From a virus: a stretch of 37,186 nt of DNA. The notes under the pieces are model-generated. The model did not search any database. It was not told the origin of the DNA and saw nothing but the letters and a program-made list of their open reading frames with translations. Positions 29,373-37,186 of the stretch are shown here, in pieces (the first letter of the stretch is position 1; the number at the start of each line of letters is the position of its first letter). Location: the IMG/VR virus record IMGVR_UViG_3300045242_000191, positions 1 to 37,186 of that record. One strand, written 5' to 3'. The position numbers and the translations under genes are program-made.

Positions 29373-31001
29373 ATGACGCTGCCCATCACCCCGGTGCGGG
29401 ATCCCGAGCCTGACAACCTGGACAACCCGCTCGGCAACGTCCCGGACCTGGAGCTGGCCGTCGGCGAGATCACGCGGCACGCGTCCGGCTACCAGAAGGC
29501 GTACAAGTACTGGCGCGGCACGCAGACCGAGGTGTTCGCGTCGCCCAACCTGAAGGCGACACTGCACCAGGCCGGCGCCGACGAGTACCGCATCAGCGTC
29601 GGCAAGCGCGTGGTGGCCGCGGTGACCGATCGGCTTGAGGTGACCAGTGTCGACGTGGACGACACGGCCACCGAGGCGCTGGAAGCGGTCACCAAGGCCA
29701 ACCGGATGGACATCAAGCTGCCGGACCTGTTCCAAAAGGCGGTCACCTACGGCGACATGTACGTCACCGTGTGGCCAGATCCGGACGACCCGAACGTGGT
29801 CGAGATCGTGTTGCGCAGCCCCGAGAACATGCGCACGTTCTACGACACCGAGAACGAGGACAAGGCGCGATTCACCGGTCTGACCTGGCTTCAGCCGGAC
29901 AAGCGCCGGCGCGTGACGCTGTTCTACCCCGATCGGATCGAGCGCTACATCGGGCGCAAGGCGGAGCAGGGCAGCACTCCGACCGACTCGAAGAGCTACA
30001 TGCCCTACACCCCGGACGCCGACGATCCCGAGGGCTGGTTCGAGACCCACGAGTACGGCCAGTCGCCGGTGTTCCATTTCCGCACCGCCACGCCGTACGG
30101 CATCAGCGAGCTGGAGGACGTCTACGGCGCCCAGAACCTGCTGACCAAGCAGATCGCGACGCTGGCCTCGGCCACCGAGGGCTACGGCTGGCCGTTGCGC
30201 GCGGCGCTGAGCAAGGCAGGCACGCTCGGCGACCGGTCCGCGGCGATCGGGTGGGACGACCAGCAGAACGTGCCCGCCGGCAGCCAGCTCAACAGCCGCC
30301 AGCGCGGGCCCAACATCCAGACCCGTCCGGGCGACCTGATCCAGCTGCACGACACCGACGCGCTGGTCAGCCTGCCGCCGGCCGACGTGAACAACTTCGT
30401 CCAGCCGATTGAGCTGGCGCTCACGCTGGTGAACACCGTCTCGGGCAAGAACGTCTACAGCCACAACCAGAGCCGCGCCGACGCGTCCGGCGTCGCCCAG
30501 CAGGAGCGTGACCGCCCACTGGTCAAGATCGTGGAGGCGTACCAGCGCCTTTTCGGCGCCGAGCTGGTCGACATGTATGAGTTCGCGCTGCGCCTGCTCG
30601 GCGCGCCGAGCACCGACGTGACCGTGACGTGGTCCGAGGCGCAGCTCACCGACGACGTACAGTCCGCACAGACCGCCGCGGCCAAGCAGGCGGCTGGCGT
30701 GCCGCAGGACGAGACGCTGGTCGAGATGGGGTACCTGCCCAGCAAGGTGCTGGAGTGGAGCAAGGGCACCGAGCTGACCAACCTGGAGACGCGCGTCGAC
30801 CTGGTGGGCAAGATCGGGACGGCGCTCCAGGGGCTCGGCGCTGCGCAGCAGCTCGGCGTCGTCGATCCCGGCATGGTGCAGGCGGTGCTGAACTTCGTGC
30901 TGAAGGGGGTCATCAGCTCGGACGACGATGAAGACGATCCGCAGAAGATGCCAGCCGTGCCGCCGGTTGCTGACCCGGTGCCCGCGGATGGCGGCGCGTG
31001 A
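29373..31001 (+). CDS. Portal protein (SPP1 gp6-like)
   Basis: A 542-aa product at the canonical position after TerL. N-terminal region YQKAYKYWRGTQTEVFASPN and YRISVGKRVVAAVTDRLEV match the SPP1-type portal start. The stem and crown contain QNLLTKQIATLASATEGYGW and VSGKNVYSHNQSRADASGV. The C-terminus is acidic (SSDDDEDDPQ). A dodecamer would form the DNA channel and TerL docking site. GAGAGG before ATG 29373; the stop overlaps the next GTG. Confidence 0.92.
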   Translation: MTLPITPVRDPEPDNLDNPLGNVPDLELAVGEITRHASGYQKAYKYWRGTQTEVFASPNLKATLHQAGADEYRISVGKRVVAAVTDRLEVTSVDVDDTATEALEAVTKANRMDIKLPDLFQKAVTYGDMYVTVWPDPDDPNVVEIVLRSPENMRTFYDTENEDKARFTGLTWLQPDKRRRVTLFYPDRIERYIGRKAEQGSTPTDSKSYMPYTPDADDPEGWFETHEYGQSPVFHFRTATPYGISELEDVYGAQNLLTKQIATLASATEGYGWPLRAALSKAGTLGDRSAAIGWDDQQNVPAGSQLNSRQRGPNIQTRPGDLIQLHDTDALVSLPPADVNNFVQPIELALTLVNTVSGKNVYSHNQSRADASGVAQQERDRPLVKIVEAYQRLFGAELVDMYEFALRLLGAPSTDVTVTWSEAQLTDDVQSAQTAAAKQAAGVPQDETLVEMGYLPSKVLEWSKGTELTNLETRVDLVGKIGTALQGLGAAQQLGVVDPGMVQAVLNFVLKGVISSDDDEDDPQKMPAVPPVADPVPADGGA

Positions 31002-32131
31002 CCACGCCACAGCCCGGCCAGCCGCTGCCGATCCAGACACAGAGCTGGGCCCACGACGCCGCGTTGCTCGCGATCGAGACCGCCATCACCGGCATGATCG
31101 TCAATCGGCTGGTGGGCCGGCTGCGTGAACTGCTCGGTAACTCGGTGCGCGCGTGGGCGGTGCTGTACGGCAGCACTGGCGCCCGGCCACCGTCGGCGTC
31201 CGAGGCGCAGCCGATCGTCGAACTGGTGCACGCCGTGCTCGATCAGGTGGCTGACGAGACGCCCGAGACGCTGCGGCCGATCGGCGACGGCGTCCGGGCG
31301 GCGTACGTGCTCGGGCTCAGGCAGGCTGGCGCGCCGCGGCTGCCGCCGGCGGAGTGGGAGCGCCTCACCCTGCGTGAGCCGCCGATGCTGTTCATGCCCT
31401 ACGCCGACACGCCGAAGGTGATCACGCGGCAGGTGGTGGCGGTCACCCGCTACGCCGATGTGCCGACGGCCGAGCAGCTGATCCACAAGCGCGAACGTGA
31501 CCGCATCGTGAACGCCGTGCGCGCCGAGCTGGACCAGGCCAAGCGGCTGCTGGACGCCAAGCAGCTCACTGAAAAGGGTTTCACGCAGGTGCAGGTGGCC
31601 ATCGCCCGGGCCGAGAAGATCGAGCAGCGCGTCGGCAACGCCGTGGCGTGGCACTTGCTGTACGCCAATCAGCAGGCCGTCACCGATACCGCGAAGCGGC
31701 GCGGCCTGGACCTGATATGGATCAGCGAGCGAGACGCCTGCGTGGTGTGCCTGAAACTGAACGGCGACGTGGTCGACCCGGGCGACAGCTTCAGCGTGAC
31801 GGCCACCTACGGCAAGCCCGACGATGTGCCGGCGCCCTGGCCCGACGCCGAGACGCTGCTGCACCCCCCGCGCCACAACCGGTGCCGCTGCCGCTGCGAG
31901 ATTCACGACAGCGAGCGCAGCGCTGACCTGGTGGACGCGCTCAAGCGCGAATCGGACCGCGCCATCGCCTACGGCTGGCGCACCGACAGCGAATCGGGGG
32001 AGGTGCGGCGGCGTGCCGCCGAGAAGCTGTTGGCCAAGGGCGTCAATCTGCCGAAGAGCGTGAAGAGCCGCGCCGCCCGCCGGGTCAAGGCGCCCGGACC
32101 GTTCGGCGGCCCCGTACCTGACCAGCCGTGA
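30998..32131 (+). CDS. MuF-like head morphogenesis / minor capsid protein
   Basis: A 377-aa product after the portal. Residues ~180-310 form the MuF-type domain: AWHLLYANQQAVTDTAKRRG, ISERDACVVCLKLNGDVVD, and HPPRHNRCRCRCEIH near the end, the conserved Cys/His cluster of phage head proteins. MuF proteins associate with the portal inside the prohead and may be ejected. GTG 30998 overlaps the portal stop (GTGA). I see no toxin domain at the C-terminus. Confidence 0.88.
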   Translation: MTTPQPGQPLPIQTQSWAHDAALLAIETAITGMIVNRLVGRLRELLGNSVRAWAVLYGSTGARPPSASEAQPIVELVHAVLDQVADETPETLRPIGDGVRAAYVLGLRQAGAPRLPPAEWERLTLREPPMLFMPYADTPKVITRQVVAVTRYADVPTAEQLIHKRERDRIVNAVRAELDQAKRLLDAKQLTEKGFTQVQVAIARAEKIEQRVGNAVAWHLLYANQQAVTDTAKRRGLDLIWISERDACVVCLKLNGDVVDPGDSFSVTATYGKPDDVPAPWPDAETLLHPPRHNRCRCRCEIHDSERSADLVDALKRESDRAIAYGWRTDSESGEVRRRAAEKLLAKGVNLPKSVKSRAARRVKAPGPFGGPVPDQP

Positions 32132-32177
32132 CATACAGTGAGCGTGTTCGGCCCACACCGAAAGAGGAGAGATCGGC

Positions 32178-32858
32178 ATGACCGCACCTGACCCGGCTGC
32201 TCTGGACGACGCCGCCATCGAGGCGCTGCTCGGCGACGTGACCGCGATCGACGACGCCACCGACACGCCGCCGGCCGACTGGAAGCCGCCCACGTGGGCC
32301 GAGCACAAGGCGCTCCAGGACAAGCTGTCCAAGGCCAATAACTCGGCCAAGAACATCCGGCTCCGGCTCAAGGACGCCACCAAGGCCACGCCCGCTTCGG
32401 TGCCGCCGAAGCCAGGCAGTCCGGCTGCTGGCCAGGGCGGGGACGACAAGCCGCCGGTGGACGCCGCGGCGCTGCGTGCCGAGATCGAGGCGGAGTACAA
32501 GGCCAAGCAGGACGCTGCGGCCACTCAGTCAGCCGCCGTCACGGCGCTGGTGGCGGCGGGGCTGAAGCTGCCCGCCGAGAAGCGCACCGCGGCGGTGAAG
32601 CGCGCCGTCCGGCTGCTGGACCTGGATGGGGTCAGCGCCGACGACAGCGCTGCCCTGGACGCCGCCATCGACGAGGTCAAAGCGGCGTGGCCGGCGCTGT
32701 TCGGCGTGGCCGACGGCGGTGACGAGGGCAAGACACCGGTGCGTGCCCATCAGCGCCGTCTCGGCGGCCCGGGCGCGGCGGCGGGGACCGGCACCGGGGG
32801 CAAGGCGCTGTCGGCGGCTGAGCAGCTGGCGCAGTCCATCTTCGGCACCAGCAAGTAG
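32178..32858 (+). CDS. Capsid scaffolding protein
   Basis: A 226-aa product just before the major capsid gene. Acidic N-terminus (DDAAIEALLGDVTAIDD), AEHKALQDKLSKANNSAKNI, a helical Ala/Lys-rich centre, and a basic C-terminus (AHQRRLGGPGAAAG), the usual charge layout of scaffolds whose C-terminus contacts capsid protein. AGGAGAG precedes ATG 32178. No protease motif, so scaffold removal would need another mechanism. Confidence 0.8.
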   Translation: MTAPDPAALDDAAIEALLGDVTAIDDATDTPPADWKPPTWAEHKALQDKLSKANNSAKNIRLRLKDATKATPASVPPKPGSPAAGQGGDDKPPVDAAALRAEIEAEYKAKQDAAATQSAAVTALVAAGLKLPAEKRTAAVKRAVRLLDLDGVSADDSAALDAAIDEVKAAWPALFGVADGGDEGKTPVRAHQRRLGGPGAAAGTGTGGKALSAAEQLAQSIFGTSK

Positions 32859-32864
32859 GGCTGA

Positions 32865-32918
32865 TTGCATCACGTCGCACCGGGTGCTTACACTGCGTGC
32901 AGGGTGTAGGCACCCGGA
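32865..32918 (+). promoter_or_regulatory. Candidate capsid promoter overlapping a long hairpin
   Basis: TTGCAT (32865-32870), an 18-nt spacer and TACACT (32889-32894) form a sigma-A-like promoter. The -10 sits in the left arm of a hairpin: 32880-32893 pairs with 32904-32918 (8 bp, one mismatch, 5 bp). In transcripts from upstream the hairpin could end or process the mRNA, while the promoter gives extra capsid mRNA. Confidence 0.45.
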
Positions 32919-32990
32919 TGGACGACCGGCCGCGCCGGGGCACCGTGAGGTGGATGGACATGAGACCCCCTCACGCGAAAGGTGCCCGAC

Positions 32991-33923
32991 GTGGCGAGTG
33001 TTGCCGTCGGCCAGTGGATTCCTGAGGACTGGTCGTCCTCCCCGCTGGTGGAGCTGTACAAGAACAAGTCGGCGGCGATTCAGATCGCCACATCCGACGG
33101 TGGCCGGTTCGAGCCGATGTCCACCCGCCTGAAGCACGTCCCCAAGGACACCGGTTTCGATGTCCAGTTCACCGCCAAGGGAGCCACCTACGGCCTGGAC
33201 GCTCAGCCCGGCGCCCAGATCCTGCTCCAGGCGCACAAGCTGACCGGCGCGGCGCAGTTCGACGACGAGGACATCCAGGACGCCGCCAACTTCGTCAACG
33301 TCTTCCTGACCAAGCAGCGTTCCGGTGTCTCCAACCTGGCCCTGCTGCTGGACAACGCCGTGTTCGGCGTCACCGGCGCGGCCACGGCCGAGCCGACCAT
33401 GACCCGGCCGTATGAGTCGCTGCCGCAGGCGATCCTGACCAGCAACCAGGCTGACCAGTTCAGCACCTTCAGCCGGGCCGGCACCCTGGACCAGCAGCGC
33501 GCCGCCGTCAACACCGCGCTGGCCTACGCCGAAACGTCGCCGTGGTCGTCCGACGACCTGGTCTGCGTCGCCTCCCCGGCGTTCAAGCAGTTCATGCGCA
33601 ACGCGCCGATGAACGGCTTCGTCGGTGTCCCGATGTGGGACGAGACCGCCGGCACCGTGTTCGGCCGCCCGGTCTACTGGACCCGCGGCGCGGTGCTGAC
33701 CACCGCGGCCTCGTTCGCCCCCGGCGTGGCGAACCCGCTGCTCTACTTCGTCCCCCGTGCGCACCTGGTGTTCGGCCGCCGGCTGGACCTGGAGTGGATG
33801 TACACCGACCCGCGCATCGGCATCGGCGCGCTGTCGGACACGGCGTACCTGAAGGTCCGCCAGCGCACCGCGTACCAGACCGGTGACGGTGCGGCCGGCG
33901 CCATGGTGCAGATGGTCGCCTGA
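32991..33923 (+). CDS. Major capsid protein
   Basis: A 310-aa product placed after the scaffold. It has HK97-type features: an N-arm followed by DGGRFEPMSTRLKHVPKDTG, the long spine helix region (DEDIQDAANFVNVFLTKQRS), the A-domain (DDLVCVASPAFKQFMRNAPM), GTVFGRPVYWTRGAV and FGRRLDLEWMYTDPR. GAAAGG is 8 nt before GTG 32991, preferred over GTG 32982 (3 residues longer). No long propeptide, consistent with a separate scaffold. Confidence 0.93.
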   Translation: MASVAVGQWIPEDWSSSPLVELYKNKSAAIQIATSDGGRFEPMSTRLKHVPKDTGFDVQFTAKGATYGLDAQPGAQILLQAHKLTGAAQFDDEDIQDAANFVNVFLTKQRSGVSNLALLLDNAVFGVTGAATAEPTMTRPYESLPQAILTSNQADQFSTFSRAGTLDQQRAAVNTALAYAETSPWSSDDLVCVASPAFKQFMRNAPMNGFVGVPMWDETAGTVFGRPVYWTRGAVLTTAASFAPGVANPLLYFVPRAHLVFGRRLDLEWMYTDPRIGIGALSDTAYLKVRQRTAYQTGDGAAGAMVQMVA

Positions 33924-33935
33924 TCGGTCACACTT

Positions 33936-33976
33936 CCGGCAGCCCCGTTAACCGAAGGCGCGGGCGGGGCTGCCGG
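33936..33976. terminator. Hairpin after the major capsid gene
   Basis: A perfect 12-bp stem (33936-33947 with 33965-33976) with a 17-nt loop. A terminator here would limit read-through so that capsid mRNA exceeds connector mRNA. Confidence 0.75.
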
Positions 33977-33996
33977 TACCCACAAGAGGAGTGATC

Positions 33997-34425
33997 ATGG
34001 CGGACCAGAGCGTGCAGACCCCGATCGGTGACCAGGTTGCCGCTGAGGCAGAGCAGCCCAGTATCGAGCCGGACCACAACGCCGAGATCGGCGATGAGCC
34101 GGCCGACACCGACGGCGCGTTCAGCGCCACCGACGGCAGTCAGCGGCCGAAGTATGGCCACCACGACGGGCGCTTCTACGCCACGTTCACCGTGGCAGCC
34201 AACGGCCCGCTCTCCGGGCAGCAGCTGGCCGGCTGCGCCGGCAACGTGCGGCTGCACGCGGTGAACAACGGCTACATCGCCACCGACACCAGCCACGATG
34301 TTGTCACGCAGACCAGCGAGGACGGCGCGGTGGCGCAGGTCATCGTGTCGGTGCCGGTGCGCGAGAACACCGTGGCCGGCCAGCAGGCGGACGCCGAGCA
34401 GGCTGACGAGACTCCGGAGAGCTGA
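33997..34425 (+). CDS. Head decoration-like / hypothetical structural protein
   Basis: A 142-aa product. Acidic disordered N-terminus (1-45: EPDHNAEIGDEPADTD), a beta-rich core (HDGRFYATFTVAANGPLSG; GNVRLHAVNNGYIATD; AQVIVSVPVREN), and an acidic tail. Its place immediately after the capsid gene fits a decoration or accessory head protein. AGAGGAG precedes ATG 33997. Function by position only. Confidence 0.55.
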   Translation: MADQSVQTPIGDQVAAEAEQPSIEPDHNAEIGDEPADTDGAFSATDGSQRPKYGHHDGRFYATFTVAANGPLSGQQLAGCAGNVRLHAVNNGYIATDTSHDVVTQTSEDGAVAQVIVSVPVRENTVAGQQADAEQADETPES

Positions 34426-34428
34426 CCC

Positions 34429-34938
34429 ATGACGCGCGCGATCACCACCTACACCGTGGCCGGCACGCCGGTCCCGTGTTGGTGCGACATCGCGCAAGTC
34501 AGCCTGATGACGGGCAAGACGGTCACCGAAGAGCTGATGGTACAGGCGCAAATGGTGATCGAGAACGCCACCGAGTGCTTTGCCGACGCGGTCCCGCCGG
34601 TCATCTGGCCGCGGGATCTGCGCTGGCTTCAGGATGCGCTGGCCTACCAGGCGGCGTGGATGGCGGGACGGTTGGACGCGTTCGACAACGTCGACGTCAC
34701 CAACGTGAGCCAGGACGGCCAGTCGGTGACGCTGGCGCACGAGCAGGCTAACAAATTGGCCCCGTTCGCCTGGACGTCGGTCAAGCGGCTGTCGTGGTTC
34801 CGCAACGGCCGTATTCGCATGAGCGCCGACGCCGGCGCCCAGCGGTATTCGAACTGGCAGCAGATCGAGCAGGCGTTCTTGCAGGACCTGTACAACCCGC
34901 CGAGCTGGCAGACGGCAGGACCCGGGGGGCTCGCATGA
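34429..34938 (+). CDS. Head-tail connector / adaptor
   Basis: A 169-aa mostly helical product (VTEELMVQAQMVIENATECF; DLRWLQDALAYQAAWMAGRL; KLAPFAWTSVKRLSWFRNGR). First of four connector genes between capsid and tail tube, where adaptors that extend the portal are encoded. ATG 34429 follows by 3 nt; the stop overlaps the next ATG. Confidence 0.75.
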   Translation: MTRAITTYTVAGTPVPCWCDIAQVSLMTGKTVTEELMVQAQMVIENATECFADAVPPVIWPRDLRWLQDALAYQAAWMAGRLDAFDNVDVTNVSQDGQSVTLAHEQANKLAPFAWTSVKRLSWFRNGRIRMSADAGAQRYSNWQQIEQAFLQDLYNPPSWQTAGPGGLA

Positions 34939-35288
34939 GCCTCTCGGCGTTCCTGCCCAACACCAGTGTCACCGTGCTGCGTACCCCGGTCAGCACGGTG
35001 ACCGCCGACTACGGGGAGCCCGTTGACGACGACACCGAAGTGGCCGGCATGGCGAACGTGCCGGTGTCGCTGAGGTCGAAGCAGTCGAGGGTGTGGGACC
35101 CGCAGACCAACCGGTACCTGGCCGTCACCACGTACGTGGTGCGGTTCCGGCCCGGCGCCGACGTGCAGGCCTATGACCGGTTGCGTGACGCGGCCGGCCA
35201 GGTCTACTCGGTCGGCAACGTGACCAGCAATCGATCGGCGATCGGCGGGGCCACCGACGTGGTGGCTTCGGCGACCGCAGTGGAGTGA
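34935..35288 (+). CDS. Head-tail stopper-like protein
   Basis: A 117-aa beta-rich product (SLSAFLPNTSVTVLRTPV; ANVPVSLRSKQSRVWDPQTN; TTYVVRFRPGADVQAYDRL). SPP1 gp16-type stoppers are of this size, in this position and with this beta-barrel character, and seal the filled head. ATG 34935 overlaps the previous TGA. Confidence 0.7.
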   Translation: MSLSAFLPNTSVTVLRTPVSTVTADYGEPVDDDTEVAGMANVPVSLRSKQSRVWDPQTNRYLAVTTYVVRFRPGADVQAYDRLRDAAGQVYSVGNVTSNRSAIGGATDVVASATAVE

Positions 35289-35338
35289 TCCGGCCGCGAA
35301 CGCCGGCGTGAGCGACGACCCTCGGGAAGGGGGCCACG

Positions 35339-35644
35339 GTGAGCGATGTCGAATGGAGCTCAGACCTGCAGGCCAGGATCGACGCTGTTCGAGCGGATCT
35401 GCTGAAGAAATTCGGCGACGCCGTGGCCAAGGACGCCGTGCGCCTCGCACCCGTGGACACCGGTCTGCTCAAGTCCCGCATCACCGCCAACGAAGACGGC
35501 AGCCGGGTCACCGCCGACACCGAGTACGCCGCGCCGGTCGAGTTCGGCCACCGCGTCGTGGTGGACGGCAAGGACACCGGCAAGCGCGTGCCGGCGCAGC
35601 CCTACCTGCGGCCGGCCGCCTACCGTGTTCGGGACCTGTCATGA
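35339..35644 (+). CDS. Tail completion / neck protein (HK97 gp10-like)
   Basis: A 101-aa product. Helical start (DLQARIDAVRADLLKKFGDA), then the family's hallmark RLAPVDTGLLKSRI, AAPVEFGHRVV, and QPYLRPAAY. HK97 gp10-type proteins join at the tail top. GTG 35339, with GGGAAGG upstream; a frame starting at 35308 was rejected. The TGA overlaps the next ATG. Confidence 0.85.
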   Translation: MSDVEWSSDLQARIDAVRADLLKKFGDAVAKDAVRLAPVDTGLLKSRITANEDGSRVTADTEYAAPVEFGHRVVVDGKDTGKRVPAQPYLRPAAYRVRDLS

Positions 35645-36120
35645 CCGGCGCCGAGCTGCCGGACGCCTACCTGGTGGCCTCCGCGTGGTTCCGGCAGCTG
35701 CTCGGTCTGGACGGCACGCAGGTGGGCCAGATCCTGCCGCCCCGCAAGCAGCCGGACGGCACCGCGTCGCCGTGGATGACCAATGGCGGCTTCCTGGAGC
35801 TGACCTCGGTGTCGGCGCTGGCTCACCCGGATGAGCTGGAGATCTACCAGGACGTGTTTCAGGTGGACGCCTACGCCGCCAGGCCCGACTCGGTGAAGCC
35901 CCCCTACGGCGTCGCCTCCCAGCTCTGCCAGCGCGCGTACGACGCCACCAAGCAGCGTTCCGGCTGCTCGGTGTCCCCCACGCTCCCGTCGGCCTACAAA
36001 CGCGCACATGTGCGCACGGTCAACGGGGTCACCCGGCCGCGTCGGTTCCCCGACGCCGACGCGACCGGGCTCGCTCGATTCCAGTGCGAGATCATGATCG
36101 ACTGGACGCTGTTCCCGTGA
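35641..36120 (+). CDS. Tail terminator-like protein
   Basis: A 159-aa product with LPDAYLVASAWFRQLLG, LELTSVSALAHPDELEIYQD, and RTVNGVTRPRRFPDADATGL. Last gene before the tail tube, matching tail terminators that cap tube growth. ATG 35641 is coupled to the gene before (ATGA). Identification is positional. Confidence 0.7.
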   Translation: MTGAELPDAYLVASAWFRQLLGLDGTQVGQILPPRKQPDGTASPWMTNGGFLELTSVSALAHPDELEIYQDVFQVDAYAARPDSVKPPYGVASQLCQRAYDATKQRSGCSVSPTLPSAYKRAHVRTVNGVTRPRRFPDADATGLARFQCEIMIDWTLFP

Positions 36121-36154
36121 CCGCACGGGCGCGCACACGAAAGGAAGTGAAGTC

Positions 36155-36751
36155 ATGGCAGTAGGCAACGTGGGCAACGCGCTGATGGGCCCGTGCGACA
36201 TCTACGCGGGCGCGCTCGGCGTGATCACGGCAGCGCCGACCGACCCCCTGATCAATGCCGCGCCGGCCGCGTCAGCGTGGACGGACATGGGCGGCACCAA
36301 CGGCGGCGTGGACTTCCAGTACCAGCCGAAGATGACCGAGCTGATGTTCGATCAGGTCGTCGACGTGGTCGAAGAGCGGCTGACCAGCCGGGTCATTCAG
36401 GTGGTGGCCAACCTCGCTGAGGGCACGCTGCTCAACCTGGCCGCGTCGATGAACTGCGCCGTGGAGACCGCGGGCACCAATTCGCTGTCGTTCCACCCGG
36501 TGTACGACCGCACGGCCACGCAGACCCCCAAGATCTCGCTGCTGCTGGACGGTTTCGCCCCGCCGGTCACCACGCCGACGCCGATCGCGAACCCGCGGCG
36601 CCGGATCTACCTGCCCCGGGCGCAGCAGGTCGGCAACATCGCGATCACCTACGCCAAGGATAAGCAGCAGGTGTTTGCCTGCACGTTCAAGGCGTACTAC
36701 GTCAGCAGCTCGGTCCCCCCGTTCCGCGTGACGGACCAGACGGGCGTCTGA
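36155..36751 (+). CDS. Major tail (tube) protein
   Basis: A 198-aa product before the frameshifted chaperone pair. MGPCDIYAGALGVITAAPTD, WTDMGGTNGGVDFQYQP, VDVVEERLTSRVIQVVANLA and a beta-rich C-terminal half (QQVGNIAITYAKDKQQVFAC) match tube proteins of actinophages. AAGGAAG precedes ATG 36155. A hairpin follows, consistent with high expression. Confidence 0.88.
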   Translation: MAVGNVGNALMGPCDIYAGALGVITAAPTDPLINAAPAASAWTDMGGTNGGVDFQYQPKMTELMFDQVVDVVEERLTSRVIQVVANLAEGTLLNLAASMNCAVETAGTNSLSFHPVYDRTATQTPKISLLLDGFAPPVTTPTPIANPRRRIYLPRAQQVGNIAITYAKDKQQVFACTFKAYYVSSSVPPFRVTDQTGV

Positions 36752-36763
36752 CCCGACAAGCTG

Positions 36764-36791
36764 GTGGCCCCGCGTGTGGGCGCGGGGCCAC
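36764..36791. terminator. Hairpin after the major tail gene
   Basis: A perfect 11-bp stem (36764-36774 with 36781-36791) and 6-nt loop between tail tube and chaperone genes. It likely lowers expression of the chaperone and tape measure relative to the tube protein. Confidence 0.75.
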
Positions 36792-36818
36792 CTCCCTACC
36801 CGCAGAGGGAGATCCACG

Positions 36819-37181
36819 ATGGCAACGAACAAGGCGACGCTCCGCAAGGCGGCCGAGTCCCCCGACCTGACCGACGTGCTGGACCTGGACGCCGAAGGGC
36901 GGCCGAGCCTGGACGACGACCGCGAGCCACTGTTCAAGCTCGGCGGCGTCGTCTACACAGTGCCCAAGCAGGTGTCCCCGGGCATCAGCCTGGAGTACCT
37001 GCGGCTGGCCGGGGTCGCCGGGGAGCAGACGGCGCTGATCTGGACCATGCAACGGCTCATCAGCGACGGTGGCTACCTGGCGCTGGTCCAGGACGCCGCA
37101 CTGACCGCCGCCGAGCTGGGCAAGCTCACTTCGGCCATCACCGCCAAGGTGGCCGAGGGGTTCCGACTCCCAAAAGCCTGA
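36819..37181 (+). CDS. Tail assembly chaperone G protein
   Basis: A 120-aa product: basic start (MATNKATLRKAAESPDLTDV), LDLDAEGRPSLDDDREPLFK, then a helical C-terminal half (ISLEYLRLAGVAGEQTALIW; TAAELGKLTSAITAKVAEGF). It ends at 37181, with slippery CCCAAAA at 37169-37175 equal to 110-116. A -1 slip continues, across the seam, into 116-415 for the GT form. ATG 36819 has AGAGGGAG upstream; an earlier GTG at 36774 lies inside the terminator and is rejected. Confidence 0.88.
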   Translation: MATNKATLRKAAESPDLTDVLDLDAEGRPSLDDDREPLFKLGGVVYTVPKQVSPGISLEYLRLAGVAGEQTALIWTMQRLISDGGYLALVQDAALTAAELGKLTSAITAKVAEGFRLPKA

Positions 37182-37186
37182 CGGAC
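37060..37186. repeat. Terminal redundancy, right copy
   Basis: Identical to bases 1-127; one of the two copies is to be removed when the circle is closed. Confidence 0.9.

Overview
The window is the genome of a siphovirus of a high-GC actinobacterium. Head, connector, tail, lysis and replication modules are all present. The first and last 127 bases are identical, which is what a k=127 assembly graph leaves on a closed circle, so the unique genome is about 37,059 bp and the window edge cuts an arbitrary point: the tail assembly chaperone gene. Evidence for an actinobacterial host: GC-rich codon usage with many GTG starts, a WhiB-family regulator, an r1t-like holin with a GH25 muramidase, and several TANNNT promoters placed 6-7 nt before the start codon (leaderless mRNAs). 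I see no integrase, recombinase or recognisable immunity repressor.

Layout, starting at the packaging genes: small and large terminase, portal, MuF-type protein, scaffold, major capsid protein, decoration-like protein, four head-tail connector/terminator proteins, tail tube, chaperone with a -1 frameshift (27283-37186, continuing at 1-415), tape measure, distal tail protein and three further tail/baseplate proteins (412-7687), ending at a strong hairpin. A leftward accessory block follows: a cassette of small membrane proteins (7736-9171) and a glycosyltransferase/methyltransferase operon with small zinc-ribbon proteins (9274-11971). Rightward again is the lysis block (12080-15480): three small proteins (two membrane), GH25 endolysin, a fibre-like protein and a holin. 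Next is a leftward DNA-metabolism block (15603-21532): WhiB, RuvC-like resolvase, SNF2-type helicase, candidate ssDNA-binding protein, a tRNA-like element, a Cas4-type nuclease and small zinc proteins. Rightward from 21750 is a 1573-aa protein joining primase-polymerase, SF3 helicase, 3'-5' exonuclease and family A DNA polymerase, followed by small HTH and zinc-ribbon genes that lead back to the terminase.

Two features stand out. First, the linker between helicase and polymerase contains 11 exact copies of GTGACGGGT (6 forward, 5 reverse) in 269 bp around an A+T-rich island. The copies are read in several frames, so the conservation is at the DNA level; I read this as an iteron replication origin inside the replicase gene. 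Second, a 17-bp tandem element, TTGCRAC-N3-TTGCNAC with a 10-bp period, sits in six intergenic promoter regions and often overlaps the -10 box. It looks like the operator of a phage-wide regulator; the 73-aa HTH protein at 26522 is the best candidate. Together they suggest a compact replicon in which one polypeptide opens, primes and copies its own origin, under one regulatory circuit spanning early, DNA-metabolism, glycosylation and packaging genes.
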